Part shown: one piece after another, positions 41,763-50,818 of the stretch
Layout of the letters: every line of letters starts with the position of its first letter
How positions within the stretch are numbered: position 1 is the first letter of the stretch
From: JAKAXG01 sp035702985
GTDB taxonomy: Bacteria; Actinomycetota; Acidimicrobiia; Acidimicrobiales; Palsa-688
Assembly (NCBI GenBank): GCA_035702985.1
Contig: DASSZD010000003.1
Coordinates: 6,486-70,485 of the forward strand
Reading direction: 5' to 3'
DNA length: 64,000 bases
Notes under the pieces: generated by a model
What the model was told of the DNA's origin: nothing
What the model saw: the letters and a program-made list of their open reading frames with translations, nothing else
The model's database searches: none
Translations under genes and position numbers: made by a program

Positions 41763-42242
41763 GTGAGCGGTTACGGACAGGAGCCGGGCGCGGGCGATTC
41801 GGTCTGGGTGGCGTTGACCACCTCTCCTCTCTCCCTGGACCGGGCGGCCACCTGGGTGCGGAGGGACGACTGCGGGGCCGTGGTCGTCTTCGGGGGCACG
41901 GTTCGCGACCACGCCGACGGCCGCCCCGACGTGGTCGAGCTGGAGTACGAGGCCTACGCCTCGCAGGTGGAGCCCCGGCTGCGCCGCATCGCCGACTCGG
42001 CCGCCGAGAAGTGGCCCGGGGTGGGCCGCATCGCCATGTGGCACCGCACCGGGACGCTGGCCGTCGGTGAGTGCTCGGTCGTGGTGGCCGTCTCGTCGGG
42101 GCACCGGGGCGAGGCGTTCGAAGCGGCCCGGTTCTGCATCGACACGCTCAAGGTGTCGGTTCCCATCTGGAAGCGGGAACGCTGGTCGGGTGGGGACGAC
42201 TGGGGCCTCGACGCCCACGACGTGGCCGAGGTGGCGCCGTGA
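41763..42242 (+). CDS. moaE: Molybdopterin synthase catalytic subunit
   Basis: 159 residues. It transfers sulfur from MoaD to precursor Z. VVVFGGTVRDHADG, LEYEAYASQVEPRL, HRTGTLAVGECSVVVAVSSGHR and VPIWKRERW (catalytic Lys) are family motifs. No moaD, moaA or moaC is adjacent. TAGCAT (41751-41756) ends 6 bases before the GTG. The stop overlaps the next gene (GTGA). Confidence 0.93.
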   Translation: MSGYGQEPGAGDSVWVALTTSPLSLDRAATWVRRDDCGAVVVFGGTVRDHADGRPDVVELEYEAYASQVEPRLRRIADSAAEKWPGVGRIAMWHRTGTLAVGECSVVVAVSSGHRGEAFEAARFCIDTLKVSVPIWKRERWSGGDDWGLDAHDVAEVAP

Positions 42243-42598
42243 TCGCCTCCTCCAGCACCGTCCTGTCCAACCTGGCCTACCTGATCGGGGCGGTGGTAGT
42301 GGCCGTCATCGGGGGTCTGATCGTGTGGCTCCGGCACCGCCAGCCCCGGTCGGTCGACGCCAACATGGCTTCGTTCAAGCGGGGGCTCAACGCCCTGGCC
42401 CCCGACGGGCGGCCCGCCGCCGACACCCGTATCCACCGTTCCGAGCGGGCTCAGCCCCGCCCGCCCGCCGGCCTGACCCACGTCCGGATCGAGTCCCCGG
42501 GCGGCCCCCGACGGGCCGGGACCGGGGTCGGCTTCCCATCCACCGCCGAGCAGCTGGACCAGCCGGCTGGAGAAAGGTCGGGTGGCCACACTGGCTAG
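42239..42598 (+). CDS. Single-pass membrane protein, unknown
   Basis: 119 residues. One transmembrane helix (about 8-30, VLSNLAYLIGAVVVAVIGGLIVWL) is followed by a basic, disordered cytoplasmic tail of about 85 residues. It overlaps moaE by 4 bases and runs 17 bases into mreB, so the three are probably co-transcribed. A role as a membrane partner of the adjacent MreB is possible but is only an inference from position. Confidence 0.65.
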   Translation: MIASSSTVLSNLAYLIGAVVVAVIGGLIVWLRHRQPRSVDANMASFKRGLNALAPDGRPAADTRIHRSERAQPRPPAGLTHVRIESPGGPRRAGTGVGFPSTAEQLDQPAGERSGGHTG

Positions 42599-43589
42599 GG
42601 ATCTCGCCATAGACCTGGGCACGGCCAACACCCTCGTGTACTCGCGGGGGAGGGGCATCGTGCTCAACGAGCCGACCGTCATCGCCTTGAACTCCCGCAA
42701 CCAGGAGGTCCTGGCCATGGGCCACGAGGCGTGGCAGATGATCGGCCGCACCCCGGGCTACATCGTGGCCGTCCGGCCGCTCCGCAAGGGTGCCATCACC
42801 GATTTCGACATCACCCAGCGCATGATCCGGCTGCTGCTCCAGCGGGCCGGGGTGTCGCGTTTCAACCGGCCCCGGGTGCTGATCTGCGTCCCGTCGGCCA
42901 TAACCGAGGTGGAGCGCCGGGCCGTCGAGGAGGCCGCCCGCGGTGCCGGGGCCAACGGCGCCTACCTGATCGAGCAGCCCATGGCCGCCGCCATAGGCGC
43001 CGGCCTGCCCATCCACGAGCCCCTGGGAAACATGGTCGTCGACGTCGGCGGCGGTACCACCGAGACGGCGGTCATCTCCCTGGGCGGGATCGTGGCCCTG
43101 GAGGCCATCCGGGTCGGCAGCTTCGACATCGACGCGTCGATCCAGGCCTACGTGCGCCGGGAGTACGGCATCGCCGTCGGGGAGCGCACCGCCGAGGAGA
43201 TCAAGCTGGCCATCGGGTCGGCGTGGCCGTCCGAGCGGGACGCGGTCAAGGCCGAGGTACGGGGCCGGGACCTGATGTCCGGGCTGCCGAAGACGGTCAT
43301 CCTGGCCCCCGAGGAGGTGAGGGAGGCCATCGAGGAGCAGGTCGGTGCCATCGTCGATTCGGTGGTCAAGTGCCTCGGCAACTCCCCCCCGGAACTGGCC
43401 CAGGACCTGATCAGCCAGGGCATCCACCTGGTCGGCGGGGGCGGCATGCTCGCCGGTCTGGACCGCCGGCTGGAGGCCGAGACCTCACTCCCGGTCAACC
43501 TGGTGGAGGCCCCGCTGGAATGCGTGGTGCTCGGCGCCGGCAAGTGCCTCGAGGAGTTCGAAGCGGTCAGAGACCTCTTCATGAAATAG
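42582..43589 (+). CDS. mreB: MreB/Mbl actin-like protein
   Basis: 335 residues. Actin-fold phosphate loops AIDLGTANTLVYSRGRG and VVDVGGGTTETAVISLGG, and the adenosine motif LVGGGGMLAGLD, are present. MreB filaments direct side-wall growth in rod cells. No mreC, mreD or rodA follows, unlike the classical cluster, so this may be a stand-alone paralogue. The GTG start has GGAGAAAGG just upstream and lies inside the preceding membrane-protein gene. Confidence 0.9.
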   Translation: MATLARDLAIDLGTANTLVYSRGRGIVLNEPTVIALNSRNQEVLAMGHEAWQMIGRTPGYIVAVRPLRKGAITDFDITQRMIRLLLQRAGVSRFNRPRVLICVPSAITEVERRAVEEAARGAGANGAYLIEQPMAAAIGAGLPIHEPLGNMVVDVGGGTTETAVISLGGIVALEAIRVGSFDIDASIQAYVRREYGIAVGERTAEEIKLAIGSAWPSERDAVKAEVRGRDLMSGLPKTVILAPEEVREAIEEQVGAIVDSVVKCLGNSPPELAQDLISQGIHLVGGGGMLAGLDRRLEAETSLPVNLVEAPLECVVLGAGKCLEEFEAVRDLFMK

Positions 43590-43601
43590 GCGGTGCGCCT
43601 G

Positions 43602-44231
43602 TCAGGTGTCCAGGCGGCCGGTGAGATCCTCGGCGGCCTGGCGGACCTGCCAGTCGCGGTCGGCGAGGGCCTGCTCCAGGGCGGCGTCCACCTCCGGCCC
43701 GTCGAAGGCGGCCAGGGCCAGCACCGCCCGCCGGCGGACGGCGGGCTTGTCCGCCATTCCGGCCAGTACCGTGGCCAGGCCGGCGGGGTCCCCGATGGCC
43801 CCCACCGCGGCCACCGCCGCCTCCCGGCACAGGGGGTCGGGATGCCCTCTCGCCACCCGGTCCAGCTCGACCAGCACCGGCGGGTGGCTCCGGGCCTGCT
43901 CACCGGCCTCGCCCAGGCCGAAGCACGCCGCCTCGACCACCGTCGGGGAAGTGTCGCCGAGCAGCGGGACCAGCAGTTCGACCCCGGCCGGCCCGGCGGC
44001 GGGGGCCAGTTCGGCGGCCCGGGACCGCACCGCGGCGGCCGGATCGGCGGCGGCCTGCCCCAACTGATCCCCGGTGAGGATCCCCAGCCGGTCCAGGGCG
44101 CCCAGAGCGGCGGCCCGCACCGCCGGTTCGGGGTCGCGCAGGCCGGCCAGGGCGGCGGACGCGTCACCGCGGTGGCCGGCCAGGGCGACCTCCCGGCGGC
44201 GGGCGGTGGCGGCGGGGTCGGGTCCGGTCAA
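43602..44231 (-). CDS. HEAT-repeat protein
   Basis: 209 residues made of about six helical pairs of HEAT/PBS-lyase type, such as GLRDPEPAVRAAALGALDRLG, VVEAACFGLGEAG, PLCREAAVAAVGAIGDPAGL (in segments) and PAVRRRAVLALAAFDGPEV. Such proteins are protein-binding scaffolds. The TTG start overlaps the stop of a small membrane protein (TTGA), with no ribosome binding site, so translation is coupled. It is convergent with mreB with only 12 bases between. Confidence 0.75.
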   Translation of the reverse strand: MTGPDPAATARRREVALAGHRGDASAALAGLRDPEPAVRAAALGALDRLGILTGDQLGQAAADPAAAVRSRAAELAPAAGPAGVELLVPLLGDTSPTVVEAACFGLGEAGEQARSHPPVLVELDRVARGHPDPLCREAAVAAVGAIGDPAGLATVLAGMADKPAVRRRAVLALAAFDGPEVDAALEQALADRDWQVRQAAEDLTGRLDT

Positions 44232-44410
44232 GCGGTGGCGGCGGCGTGCAGCGCCAGGGCCACCGCCCAGACGATCCCGCCGAGGGTCGCCGCCAGGGCC
44301 AGGCCCAGAACCAGGGCCAGCACTATCAGGCCGGCCGCCGAGCGCACCCGGTGGGTGCGCGCCAGGGGCGGCGGGGCGCCGGCCGGCCGGGGCATGCCCT
44401 GGGGTGTCAC
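44228..44410 (-). CDS. Small membrane protein upstream of the HEAT-repeat gene
   Basis: 60 residues with one hydrophobic helix (about 28-58, LIVLALVLGLALAATLGGIVWAVALALHAA in segments) after a basic N-terminus. Its stop overlaps the start of the HEAT gene, which supports it being real. A later ATG (codon 6) is an alternative start. No function is known; it may anchor the HEAT protein. Confidence 0.55.
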   Translation of the reverse strand: MTPQGMPRPAGAPPPLARTHRVRSAAGLIVLALVLGLALAATLGGIVWAVALALHAAATA

Positions 44411-44500
44411 CGGGGCCGTTGCCCCATCAGGGGGCGCGGCATGGCAGGCTGTCCCCGCTCCCGGGGAGCGCTCCCGTCGAGCACTGCGGAGAAACAGGAC

Positions 44501-45715
44501 TTGACCACTACCGGAACGATGTTACAAGACGACGTCCCGCCGGCGCGGCGGGCGCCGCGCCGGCCCCGCCGGTGGGTGCTGATAGCGCTGGCCGTGGTGC
44601 TGGCCCTGGTCGTGGCCGTCGTCGTGTGGGCGATCGAGGCGGCCCAGGCCTACTACGCCATCGCCCCGGGTACGGCGCCGGTGGTCTCCGCCGCCGCCGA
44701 CTGCAAGCAGTCGGGGGGCGGGTCGTTCGCGCTGCCGGGCGGCCGGGCGTGCGTCAAGGTGGTGCTGCCCGCCGGCAAGTCGTCGTCGGTGTCCGGTTCG
44801 GTGATGATGGTCGACGTGCTGGTCGGCCCGGCGTCGATGGGGGACTTCCTGCTGGCCAAGCTGGGCCTGCTGCACCAGTTCCGGGACGGCACCGTCCTGG
44901 TGCCCAAGGGCGAGATCCTGGGCAACACCCCGGCCTCCCAGCTGGACTGCCAGGGCGCCCAGCAGATGTCCGACGCCACGTCATCGGCGGAGGTGGTGGC
45001 CCTGCGCCGGTTGGGATACCACGTCGGCCAGAACGATCTGGGCGCCCAGGTCGACCTGGTGGCGCCCGGCACCCCGGCGGCCGCGGCCGGGGTGCACTGC
45101 AACGACCTGGTCACCGCCGTCGACGGCCACCCGGTGCGCACCGCCGCCGATCTGGTCGACGCCATCCACGCCGCCAAGCCCGGAGCGACGGTGTCGCTGA
45201 CCGCCACCCGGACCGGCCGCGGGGGCAAGCCGGCCACCGTCCACCTGCAGGCCAAACTGTCGGGCACCCCGGCCGAGGCCGGCCGGCCGGCCCAGCCCGA
45301 CCAGGCCTTCCTGGGGGTCAGCACCCAGACCCGCTCCACCTTCTCCTACCCCTTCCCCGTCCACATCCAGGTCGGCCAGATCGGTGGCCCGTCGGCCGGG
45401 CTGGCCATGACCCTGGGCCTGCTGGACGCTCTCACCAACGGCCAGCTGACCGGCGGCCACCGCATCGCCGCCACCGGCACCATCGACCTGCAGGGCCAGG
45501 TCGGCCCGGTCGGCGGGGTGGCCCAGAAGGCCGTGGCGGTACGCCACGCCGGGGCCCAGGTGTTCCTGGTGCCCCCGTCGGATCTGGCCGCCGCCAGGAG
45601 CGAGGCCCGTTCCATGAAGGTGTACCCGGTGACGAGCCTGGACCAGGCCCTCAACATCCTGGGGTCCCTCGGAGGCCACGTACCGAAGGCGCCGGCGGCC
45701 AGCGCGGCCAAGTAG
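44501..45715 (+). CDS. PDZ and Lon-protease-domain membrane protein (YlbL-like)
   Basis: 404 residues. A membrane helix (about 26-47), an N-terminal extracytoplasmic domain, a PDZ domain (about 165-250) and a C-terminal Lon (S16) domain make up the protein. S298 in IGGPSAGLAM and K343 in VGGVAQKAVA are the Ser-Lys dyad, 45 residues apart as expected. It is comparable to mycobacterial Rv3194c, and active, in contrast to the HtrA-like protein at 40329. The TTG at 44501 is chosen because GGAG lies 9 bases before it; the ATG at 44519 is the alternative. Confidence 0.88.
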   Translation: MTTTGTMLQDDVPPARRAPRRPRRWVLIALAVVLALVVAVVVWAIEAAQAYYAIAPGTAPVVSAAADCKQSGGGSFALPGGRACVKVVLPAGKSSSVSGSVMMVDVLVGPASMGDFLLAKLGLLHQFRDGTVLVPKGEILGNTPASQLDCQGAQQMSDATSSAEVVALRRLGYHVGQNDLGAQVDLVAPGTPAAAAGVHCNDLVTAVDGHPVRTAADLVDAIHAAKPGATVSLTATRTGRGGKPATVHLQAKLSGTPAEAGRPAQPDQAFLGVSTQTRSTFSYPFPVHIQVGQIGGPSAGLAMTLGLLDALTNGQLTGGHRIAATGTIDLQGQVGPVGGVAQKAVAVRHAGAQVFLVPPSDLAAARSEARSMKVYPVTSLDQALNILGSLGGHVPKAPAASAAK

Positions 45716-45721
45716 GGGTCC

Positions 45722-48391
45722 GTGTCGCTGACCGAAGCCCAGGTGCAGTTCGCCGCCGAATTCGTCACGCTGGTGGTGACGGCGTCGGCCCTGGCCCTGC
45801 TGGTGCTCCGGCCCCCCGACCGCAACTCGGCCCCGCCCGCCCCGGCCCCGGCCCGGCCGCCCAGACCCCTGCTGCCGGCGGTGGTGGCCGCCGTGGCCCT
45901 GATGGTGCTCGGCGCGGCCAGCTTCGTCCACGGTTCACTGCTCGTGTCCGGGCCGTCGGTCACATGGCTGGGCCTGGGCCGCCTGGTCGCGGCCGGGAGC
46001 CTGATCCTCGCCTTCCCGTATCCGGGCGGTCCCCGCGCCGGTCGCACCCCGGTTGGAGGGGTGCTGCTCCGGCTCGGCTTCCTGGGCTGGCTGGTGGCCG
46101 GTGCCGCCGAACTGGCCACCGCTCCGGCCTACCTCATCGACGCCCTCCTGGTGGCCGGGTCGCTGCTCACCGCCGGGGCCCTCCTGCAGATCGCCCAGCG
46201 CTACATCGCCGTCCGGGTGGCCGGCAGCGGGGCGGCCACCCTGCTGCTGGTGGTCATCGTCCTGGCCCTGGCCCTCTCCACGGTGATCTCCTCGTCGGTG
46301 CAGCGCGACGAGCTCAACCGCCTGTCGGCCCGGGTGGGGGTGGAGAAGGCGGCGGTGTCGGACGCCGCTCCGCTGGCGTTCACCGCCAGGCTGGTGGAGG
46401 CCGACCTGGCCAGCTACTTCACCCAGCCCGGCCGCAACCCTCTGTACGAGTTCGCCCACGGCGCCCCGGCCGACCGGTCGGCCGCCGCCCAGGCCATAGG
46501 CAAGCGGCTGTCCCAGCTCAACGGCAGCGCCGGCGACCGCCCGTTCGGCACCATCCGCTACTCCGCCCCTGACGGCACGCAGATACTCGTCCCGGGCGGG
46601 TCGGCCGGCGCCGCCCCCGGTCCCGGCGCCGACCCGGCGCTCGACGTCAGATGCTCGGCCCCGGTCGGGACCCGGGGGGTCTTCGAGACGGCCTCCCCGG
46701 CGCAGGTCAAGGTGGCCGCCTCGCTGCCCGAGTGCACCGCCACCAGCCAGCTGCTGGGGGTGGTGTCGATCATCCGGATCCTCGACAGCGGCTACCTGTC
46801 GTCCCGCAAGCCCCTGGACCCGTCGGTCTCCCTGGCCCTGGTCGCCGGGCCCCGGGTGGTGGCCACCGCCGGGGTGCCGCCCGGCCTGGCCCGGTCGGCG
46901 GTGGGGGTGGCCGCCGGTGGCGACGGGCAGGCCACCGCCCGGGTGCTGGGCAACAGCTTCGTGAGCGTGGCGCCGCTCGCCGTCGTGACTCCCGCCGGGA
47001 CCAGGACCGCCTACCTGGTCGCCGCCACCCCGGCCACCAGCGTCCTGTCCGCACGCGAGCAGCTGTTCCGGACTCTGTTCCTGATCGCCTTCGGGGGGAC
47101 CGTCCTGGCGCTGGGACTGGCCGTGTTCACCGGTGACCGGATCACCGCCGGCCTCCGGCGGCTCACCGGCGCCGCCACCGCCATCCAGGCCGGTGAGTCG
47201 GCGGTGCGGGCCGGGGTGCGGGGCGAGGACGAGGTGGCCACGCTGGGCTCGGCGTTCGACTCCATGCTCGACTCGGTGGCCGCCCAGGCCGCCGCCCTCC
47301 ACGCCGCCGCCGAGGACGAGGCCCGGCTGCGGGACCGGCTGGAGGCGGTCGTGGCCGGCATGAACGACGCCCTGGTGGCGGTGGACATCGAGGGGCGGAT
47401 CACCGACTTCAACCGGGCCGCCGTCGAACTGACCGGCGTCGACGCCCGGAAGGCCGTGGGCGCCCCCGTCGAGCGGATCATCAGGTTCCGTACCGACGAC
47501 GGCCCGCCGGTCGGGCCCCGCCTGTTCCGGCCCGGGGAGCGGGACCAGGCGGTGGTCAGCCGGCTGGTCCGCCCGGGGTCCGACGTGCCGGTGGCGGTGT
47601 CCAGCGGCGCCCTCAGAGGCCCCGGCGGGGAGCCCGCCGGCACCGTGCTCGTGCTCCGGGACATGAGCAAGGAGCACGAGGTCGAGCAGATGAAGACCGA
47701 CTTCCTGTCCCGGGTCGGCCACGAGCTGCGGACCCCGCTCACCGGCATCCTGGGCTACTCCGACATCCTGCTCCGCCGGGAGGTCCCGGCCGAACGGGCC
47801 CGGTCCTGGCACGAGGAGATCCTCCAGAGCGCCCGCCGCCTGCTGCGCATCGTGGAGATGCTCGAGTTCTTCGCGTCCGACAGCGCCGGACGCCTGGTGC
47901 TGCGCCCCGAGCCGCTCGACGTGCGGTCCCTGGTCAACGGGATCGTCTCGTCGTGGTCCGGCCGCCTGCCCGCCAACGTCACCCTGGGCCGGCGCATGTG
48001 CCGGGCCGAGGCGGTGGTGCACGCCGACCGGAGGTGGCTCAGCCTGGCCGTCGACGAGCTGATGGACAACGCCGTCAAGTTCTCCCCGGAGGGGGGCCGG
48101 ATCGTGGTGCGGGTCGCCGACCACCCGGGCTCGGTGGAGATATCGGTCAGCGACCAGGGCATGGGCATGACCGCCCAGCAGTACGAGGTCGTCTTCGGCG
48201 AGTTCGTCCAGGCCGACAACTCCGACACCCGCCGCTTCGGCGGCCTGGGGCTGGGCCTGGCCGTGGTGAGGCGGGTGGTGGAAGGGCACGGGGGCACCGT
48301 GCGGGGCCGCTCCGCTCCGGGGCGGGGCACGACCTTCGTGATCGAACTTCCCGCCGGTCCATCACCCACCCGGGCAGGTGCCGCCTCGTAG
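45722..48391 (+). CDS. Membrane sensor histidine kinase with HAMP and PAS domains
   Basis: 889 residues. An N-terminal block of about six hydrophobic helices (1-195), an extracytoplasmic sensor domain (200-440), another helix (about 448-468), HAMP (470-520), a coiled coil, and PAS (540-630) precede HisKA with H667 (VGHELRTPLTGILGYSD) and HATPase (DELMDNAVKFSPEGG; DQGMGMT; GGLGLGLAVV). No response regulator is adjacent, so it is an orphan. The GTG is 6 bases after the PDZ-Lon stop, suggesting one operon. The combined 7-helix front is longer than in most kinases. Confidence 0.88.
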   Translation: MSLTEAQVQFAAEFVTLVVTASALALLVLRPPDRNSAPPAPAPARPPRPLLPAVVAAVALMVLGAASFVHGSLLVSGPSVTWLGLGRLVAAGSLILAFPYPGGPRAGRTPVGGVLLRLGFLGWLVAGAAELATAPAYLIDALLVAGSLLTAGALLQIAQRYIAVRVAGSGAATLLLVVIVLALALSTVISSSVQRDELNRLSARVGVEKAAVSDAAPLAFTARLVEADLASYFTQPGRNPLYEFAHGAPADRSAAAQAIGKRLSQLNGSAGDRPFGTIRYSAPDGTQILVPGGSAGAAPGPGADPALDVRCSAPVGTRGVFETASPAQVKVAASLPECTATSQLLGVVSIIRILDSGYLSSRKPLDPSVSLALVAGPRVVATAGVPPGLARSAVGVAAGGDGQATARVLGNSFVSVAPLAVVTPAGTRTAYLVAATPATSVLSAREQLFRTLFLIAFGGTVLALGLAVFTGDRITAGLRRLTGAATAIQAGESAVRAGVRGEDEVATLGSAFDSMLDSVAAQAAALHAAAEDEARLRDRLEAVVAGMNDALVAVDIEGRITDFNRAAVELTGVDARKAVGAPVERIIRFRTDDGPPVGPRLFRPGERDQAVVSRLVRPGSDVPVAVSSGALRGPGGEPAGTVLVLRDMSKEHEVEQMKTDFLSRVGHELRTPLTGILGYSDILLRREVPAERARSWHEEILQSARRLLRIVEMLEFFASDSAGRLVLRPEPLDVRSLVNGIVSSWSGRLPANVTLGRRMCRAEAVVHADRRWLSLAVDELMDNAVKFSPEGGRIVVRVADHPGSVEISVSDQGMGMTAQQYEVVFGEFVQADNSDTRRFGGLGLGLAVVRRVVEGHGGTVRGRSAPGRGTTFVIELPAGPSPTRAGAAS

Positions 48392-48400
48392 TCTGAGGGG

Positions 48401-50743
48401 ATGGGACCTGACGCCTCTTTGACCCCCGAACTCATCCAGGCCCAGTCCTTTACGGCAGCCTTCCGCGGTTTCGATCAGGGTGAGGTGCGGTCCTTCCTGA
48501 ACCGGGTGGCGACCGAGATGCGGGCGTGGCGGGAACGGGCGGAGCAGCTGGAATCGGCATGGCACTCGGCCGAGGAGCGGGCGGCCCGGCCGCCGGTACT
48601 GGACGAGGACACGCTCATGGCCGCGGTGGGGGAGGAGACCGCCTCCATCCTGCGCACGGCCCGGGCCGCCGCCACCGAGATGAGGTCCAGGGCCACGGAG
48701 GACTCCGAGCGGATGGTCGCCGAGGCCCGGGCCGAGGCGGAGCAGCTGCTCGGCAGCGCCCGCTCGGAGGCCGAGCGGCTGATGGAAGAGGCCCGCTCAG
48801 AGGCCGAGAAGCACCGTTCGGAGGCCGACGCCGAGACCGAGAAGCTGCTCAGCGAGGCCCGGGCCGAGTCCGAACGCCTCCTCGGGGAAGCCCGGTCCGA
48901 GGCCGAACACCTGACGACGTCGGCCGGGGAGGCCGCCGCCCGTACCGCCGCCGGTGCCGAGGACGCCGCCGCCCGGCTGATGTCGGGGGCCCGGTCCGAG
49001 GCCGCCGAGATCCTCGAGAAGGCCCGCACCGAGTCCGAGACCATGCGGGCGGCGGCCGAGAAGGACCGCCAGCTCACCATCGAGGGAGCCCACTCCACCC
49101 GGGACCGGATCCTCGAGGACCTGTCCCGGCGCCGGCGTATCGCCACCGTCCAGATCGAGCAGCTGCGGGCCGGCCGGGAGCGGCTGATCGAGAGCTACGC
49201 GGTGGTGCGGCGCACCCTCGAGGAGGTTTCCGGCGAGCTGAGCCGGGCCGATGCCGAGGCCCGGGCCGCCGCCGACGAGGTGGGCCGGCGCATGGCCGAG
49301 GAGCCCGAAGCCGGAGCCGGTGAGCCGGCCGTCCCGGAGGTGGAGACGCCGGAGGTGCTGGCCGGCGGCCCGGCCGGCGGGACCGATGACGCCGCCGGGG
49401 AGGGGCCCGGTGACGAGGCCGGTGACGGGGCGGCCGCCGGGGCCGGGGATGTCGCCGAGCGGCCCGGTGAGCCGGCCCACGACACCGCTGACAGCACCGA
49501 CGGGGCCGCCGCGGCGGGAGCCGACGAGCCGGAGCCGCCCGCCGCCGCAGACGCCGGGGCCACCAGGGCGCAGCAGGACACGTCGGCGCAGCAGGACACG
49601 CCGGCGCAGGAGGACACCACGGCGCAGGAGGACCGGCCCGCCACCGGCCGGGGCCCGGCGAGCGGCAAGCCGACCCCGGCCGGCGGGCCCCCGGCCCCGG
49701 CTGCCGCCGCCGAGGGCAAGCCGGCCGCCGGCGACCAGGCGGAGGGGCAGCCCGCAGCCGCCGCCACGGCCACCCGGGCCCGGCCCAAGCGGACCCGCAG
49801 CCGGAACCGGGCGACCGACCAGGAGGCCAAATCCGACCCTGACCCCGAGGCCCCCGGCAGTGCCGTGGACGAGCTGTTCGCCCGCATCCGCGGCACCAAC
49901 GCGGCCGCCGCCCCGGCTAGCACCGCCCGGGCGGACCAGCCGGCCCCGGACAACGGGACGGCCCCGGCCCCGGACAACGGCACGGCCCGGGCGGAGCAAC
50001 GCCGACCCGGCGACGACGATGAGTCCGAGGAGGGCGAGGCGCGCCTGTCCGACGCCGACGAGGCGCTCCTCCAGTGGCGGGAGTCAGCCGTGGTCGACCT
50101 CGAGGTGACCCTGACCCGGCGGCTCAAGCGGGCGCTCCAGGACGAGCAGAACGACGTCCTGGACCGGCTGCGCAACCTCAAGGGCGAGCCCACCGTCGCC
50201 GCCCTGCTGCCCGACGGGGCCGACCAGACCGCCCGGTACCGCGACGCCGCCCAGCCCCTCCTGCAGGAGGCGGCCCGGGCCGGGGCCGGCTTCGCCGCCG
50301 CCACCCTCGACCTGGGCGAGGCGGCCGCCGAGGCGGCCGGCCGGGTGGACATCGAGGACCTGGCCGGCGAGACCGGCAGCGGCATCGTCGATCCGCTCCG
50401 GCGCCGCCTGGAGCAGGCCGTCGAGCGCAACGCCGACGACGACCCGGCGGTTCTGATCGAGTCGCTGGGCGCCGCCTACCGGGAGTGGAAGACCCAGCGC
50501 ATCGAGCGGCTGGCCGGTGACATGCTGTCTGCCGCCTTCTCCCGCGGCACGTGGGAGGCGGCGCCCGACGGGGCGGTGCTGCGCTGGATCGTGGAGGACA
50601 CCGACGGTCCCTGCCCCGATTGCGACGACGACGCCCTGGCCGGGGAACTGCCCAAGGGGGAGGTCTTCCCGACCGGTCAGCACCACCCCCCGGCCCACAG
50701 CGGATGCCGGTGCCTGCTGGTTCCCGGCCCGCCGGCCGGATAG
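48401..50743 (+). CDS. DivIVA-like coiled-coil protein with C-terminal phage-head (MuF/gp7)-like Cys/His motif
   Basis: 780 residues. The N-terminal LTPELIQAQSFTAAFRGFDQGEVRSFLNRV is a DivIVA-type membrane-curvature domain (quoted in part). A long coiled coil of ARSEAERLMEEARSEAEKH-type repeats (about 85-320), a Pro/Ala/Thr-rich spacer (330-550) and a helical domain (560-730) follow. The end has C738-x2-C741, then GEVFPTGQHHPPAH and H766-x2-C769-x-C771, as in phage minor-head proteins. It may organise a polar or septal structure. TAGTCT (48389-48394) ends 6 bases before the ATG. Confidence 0.8.
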   Translation: MGPDASLTPELIQAQSFTAAFRGFDQGEVRSFLNRVATEMRAWRERAEQLESAWHSAEERAARPPVLDEDTLMAAVGEETASILRTARAAATEMRSRATEDSERMVAEARAEAEQLLGSARSEAERLMEEARSEAEKHRSEADAETEKLLSEARAESERLLGEARSEAEHLTTSAGEAAARTAAGAEDAAARLMSGARSEAAEILEKARTESETMRAAAEKDRQLTIEGAHSTRDRILEDLSRRRRIATVQIEQLRAGRERLIESYAVVRRTLEEVSGELSRADAEARAAADEVGRRMAEEPEAGAGEPAVPEVETPEVLAGGPAGGTDDAAGEGPGDEAGDGAAAGAGDVAERPGEPAHDTADSTDGAAAAGADEPEPPAAADAGATRAQQDTSAQQDTPAQEDTTAQEDRPATGRGPASGKPTPAGGPPAPAAAAEGKPAAGDQAEGQPAAAATATRARPKRTRSRNRATDQEAKSDPDPEAPGSAVDELFARIRGTNAAAAPASTARADQPAPDNGTAPAPDNGTARAEQRRPGDDDESEEGEARLSDADEALLQWRESAVVDLEVTLTRRLKRALQDEQNDVLDRLRNLKGEPTVAALLPDGADQTARYRDAAQPLLQEAARAGAGFAAATLDLGEAAAEAAGRVDIEDLAGETGSGIVDPLRRRLEQAVERNADDDPAVLIESLGAAYREWKTQRIERLAGDMLSAAFSRGTWEAAPDGAVLRWIVEDTDGPCPDCDDDALAGELPKGEVFPTGQHHPPAHSGCRCLLVPGPPAG

Positions 50744-50818
50744 CGGTGTTGGGGCCGGCCCACCGGTTCCGGCCCGCTTACCGTTCCGTGCACCCCCACC
50801 GGTAGGCTCTCGGCCCGG

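Noticed and set aside
45935..48289. 784-codon open frame antisense to the sensor kinase
   Set aside because: It is low complexity, and the kinase on the plus strand has all domains in order.
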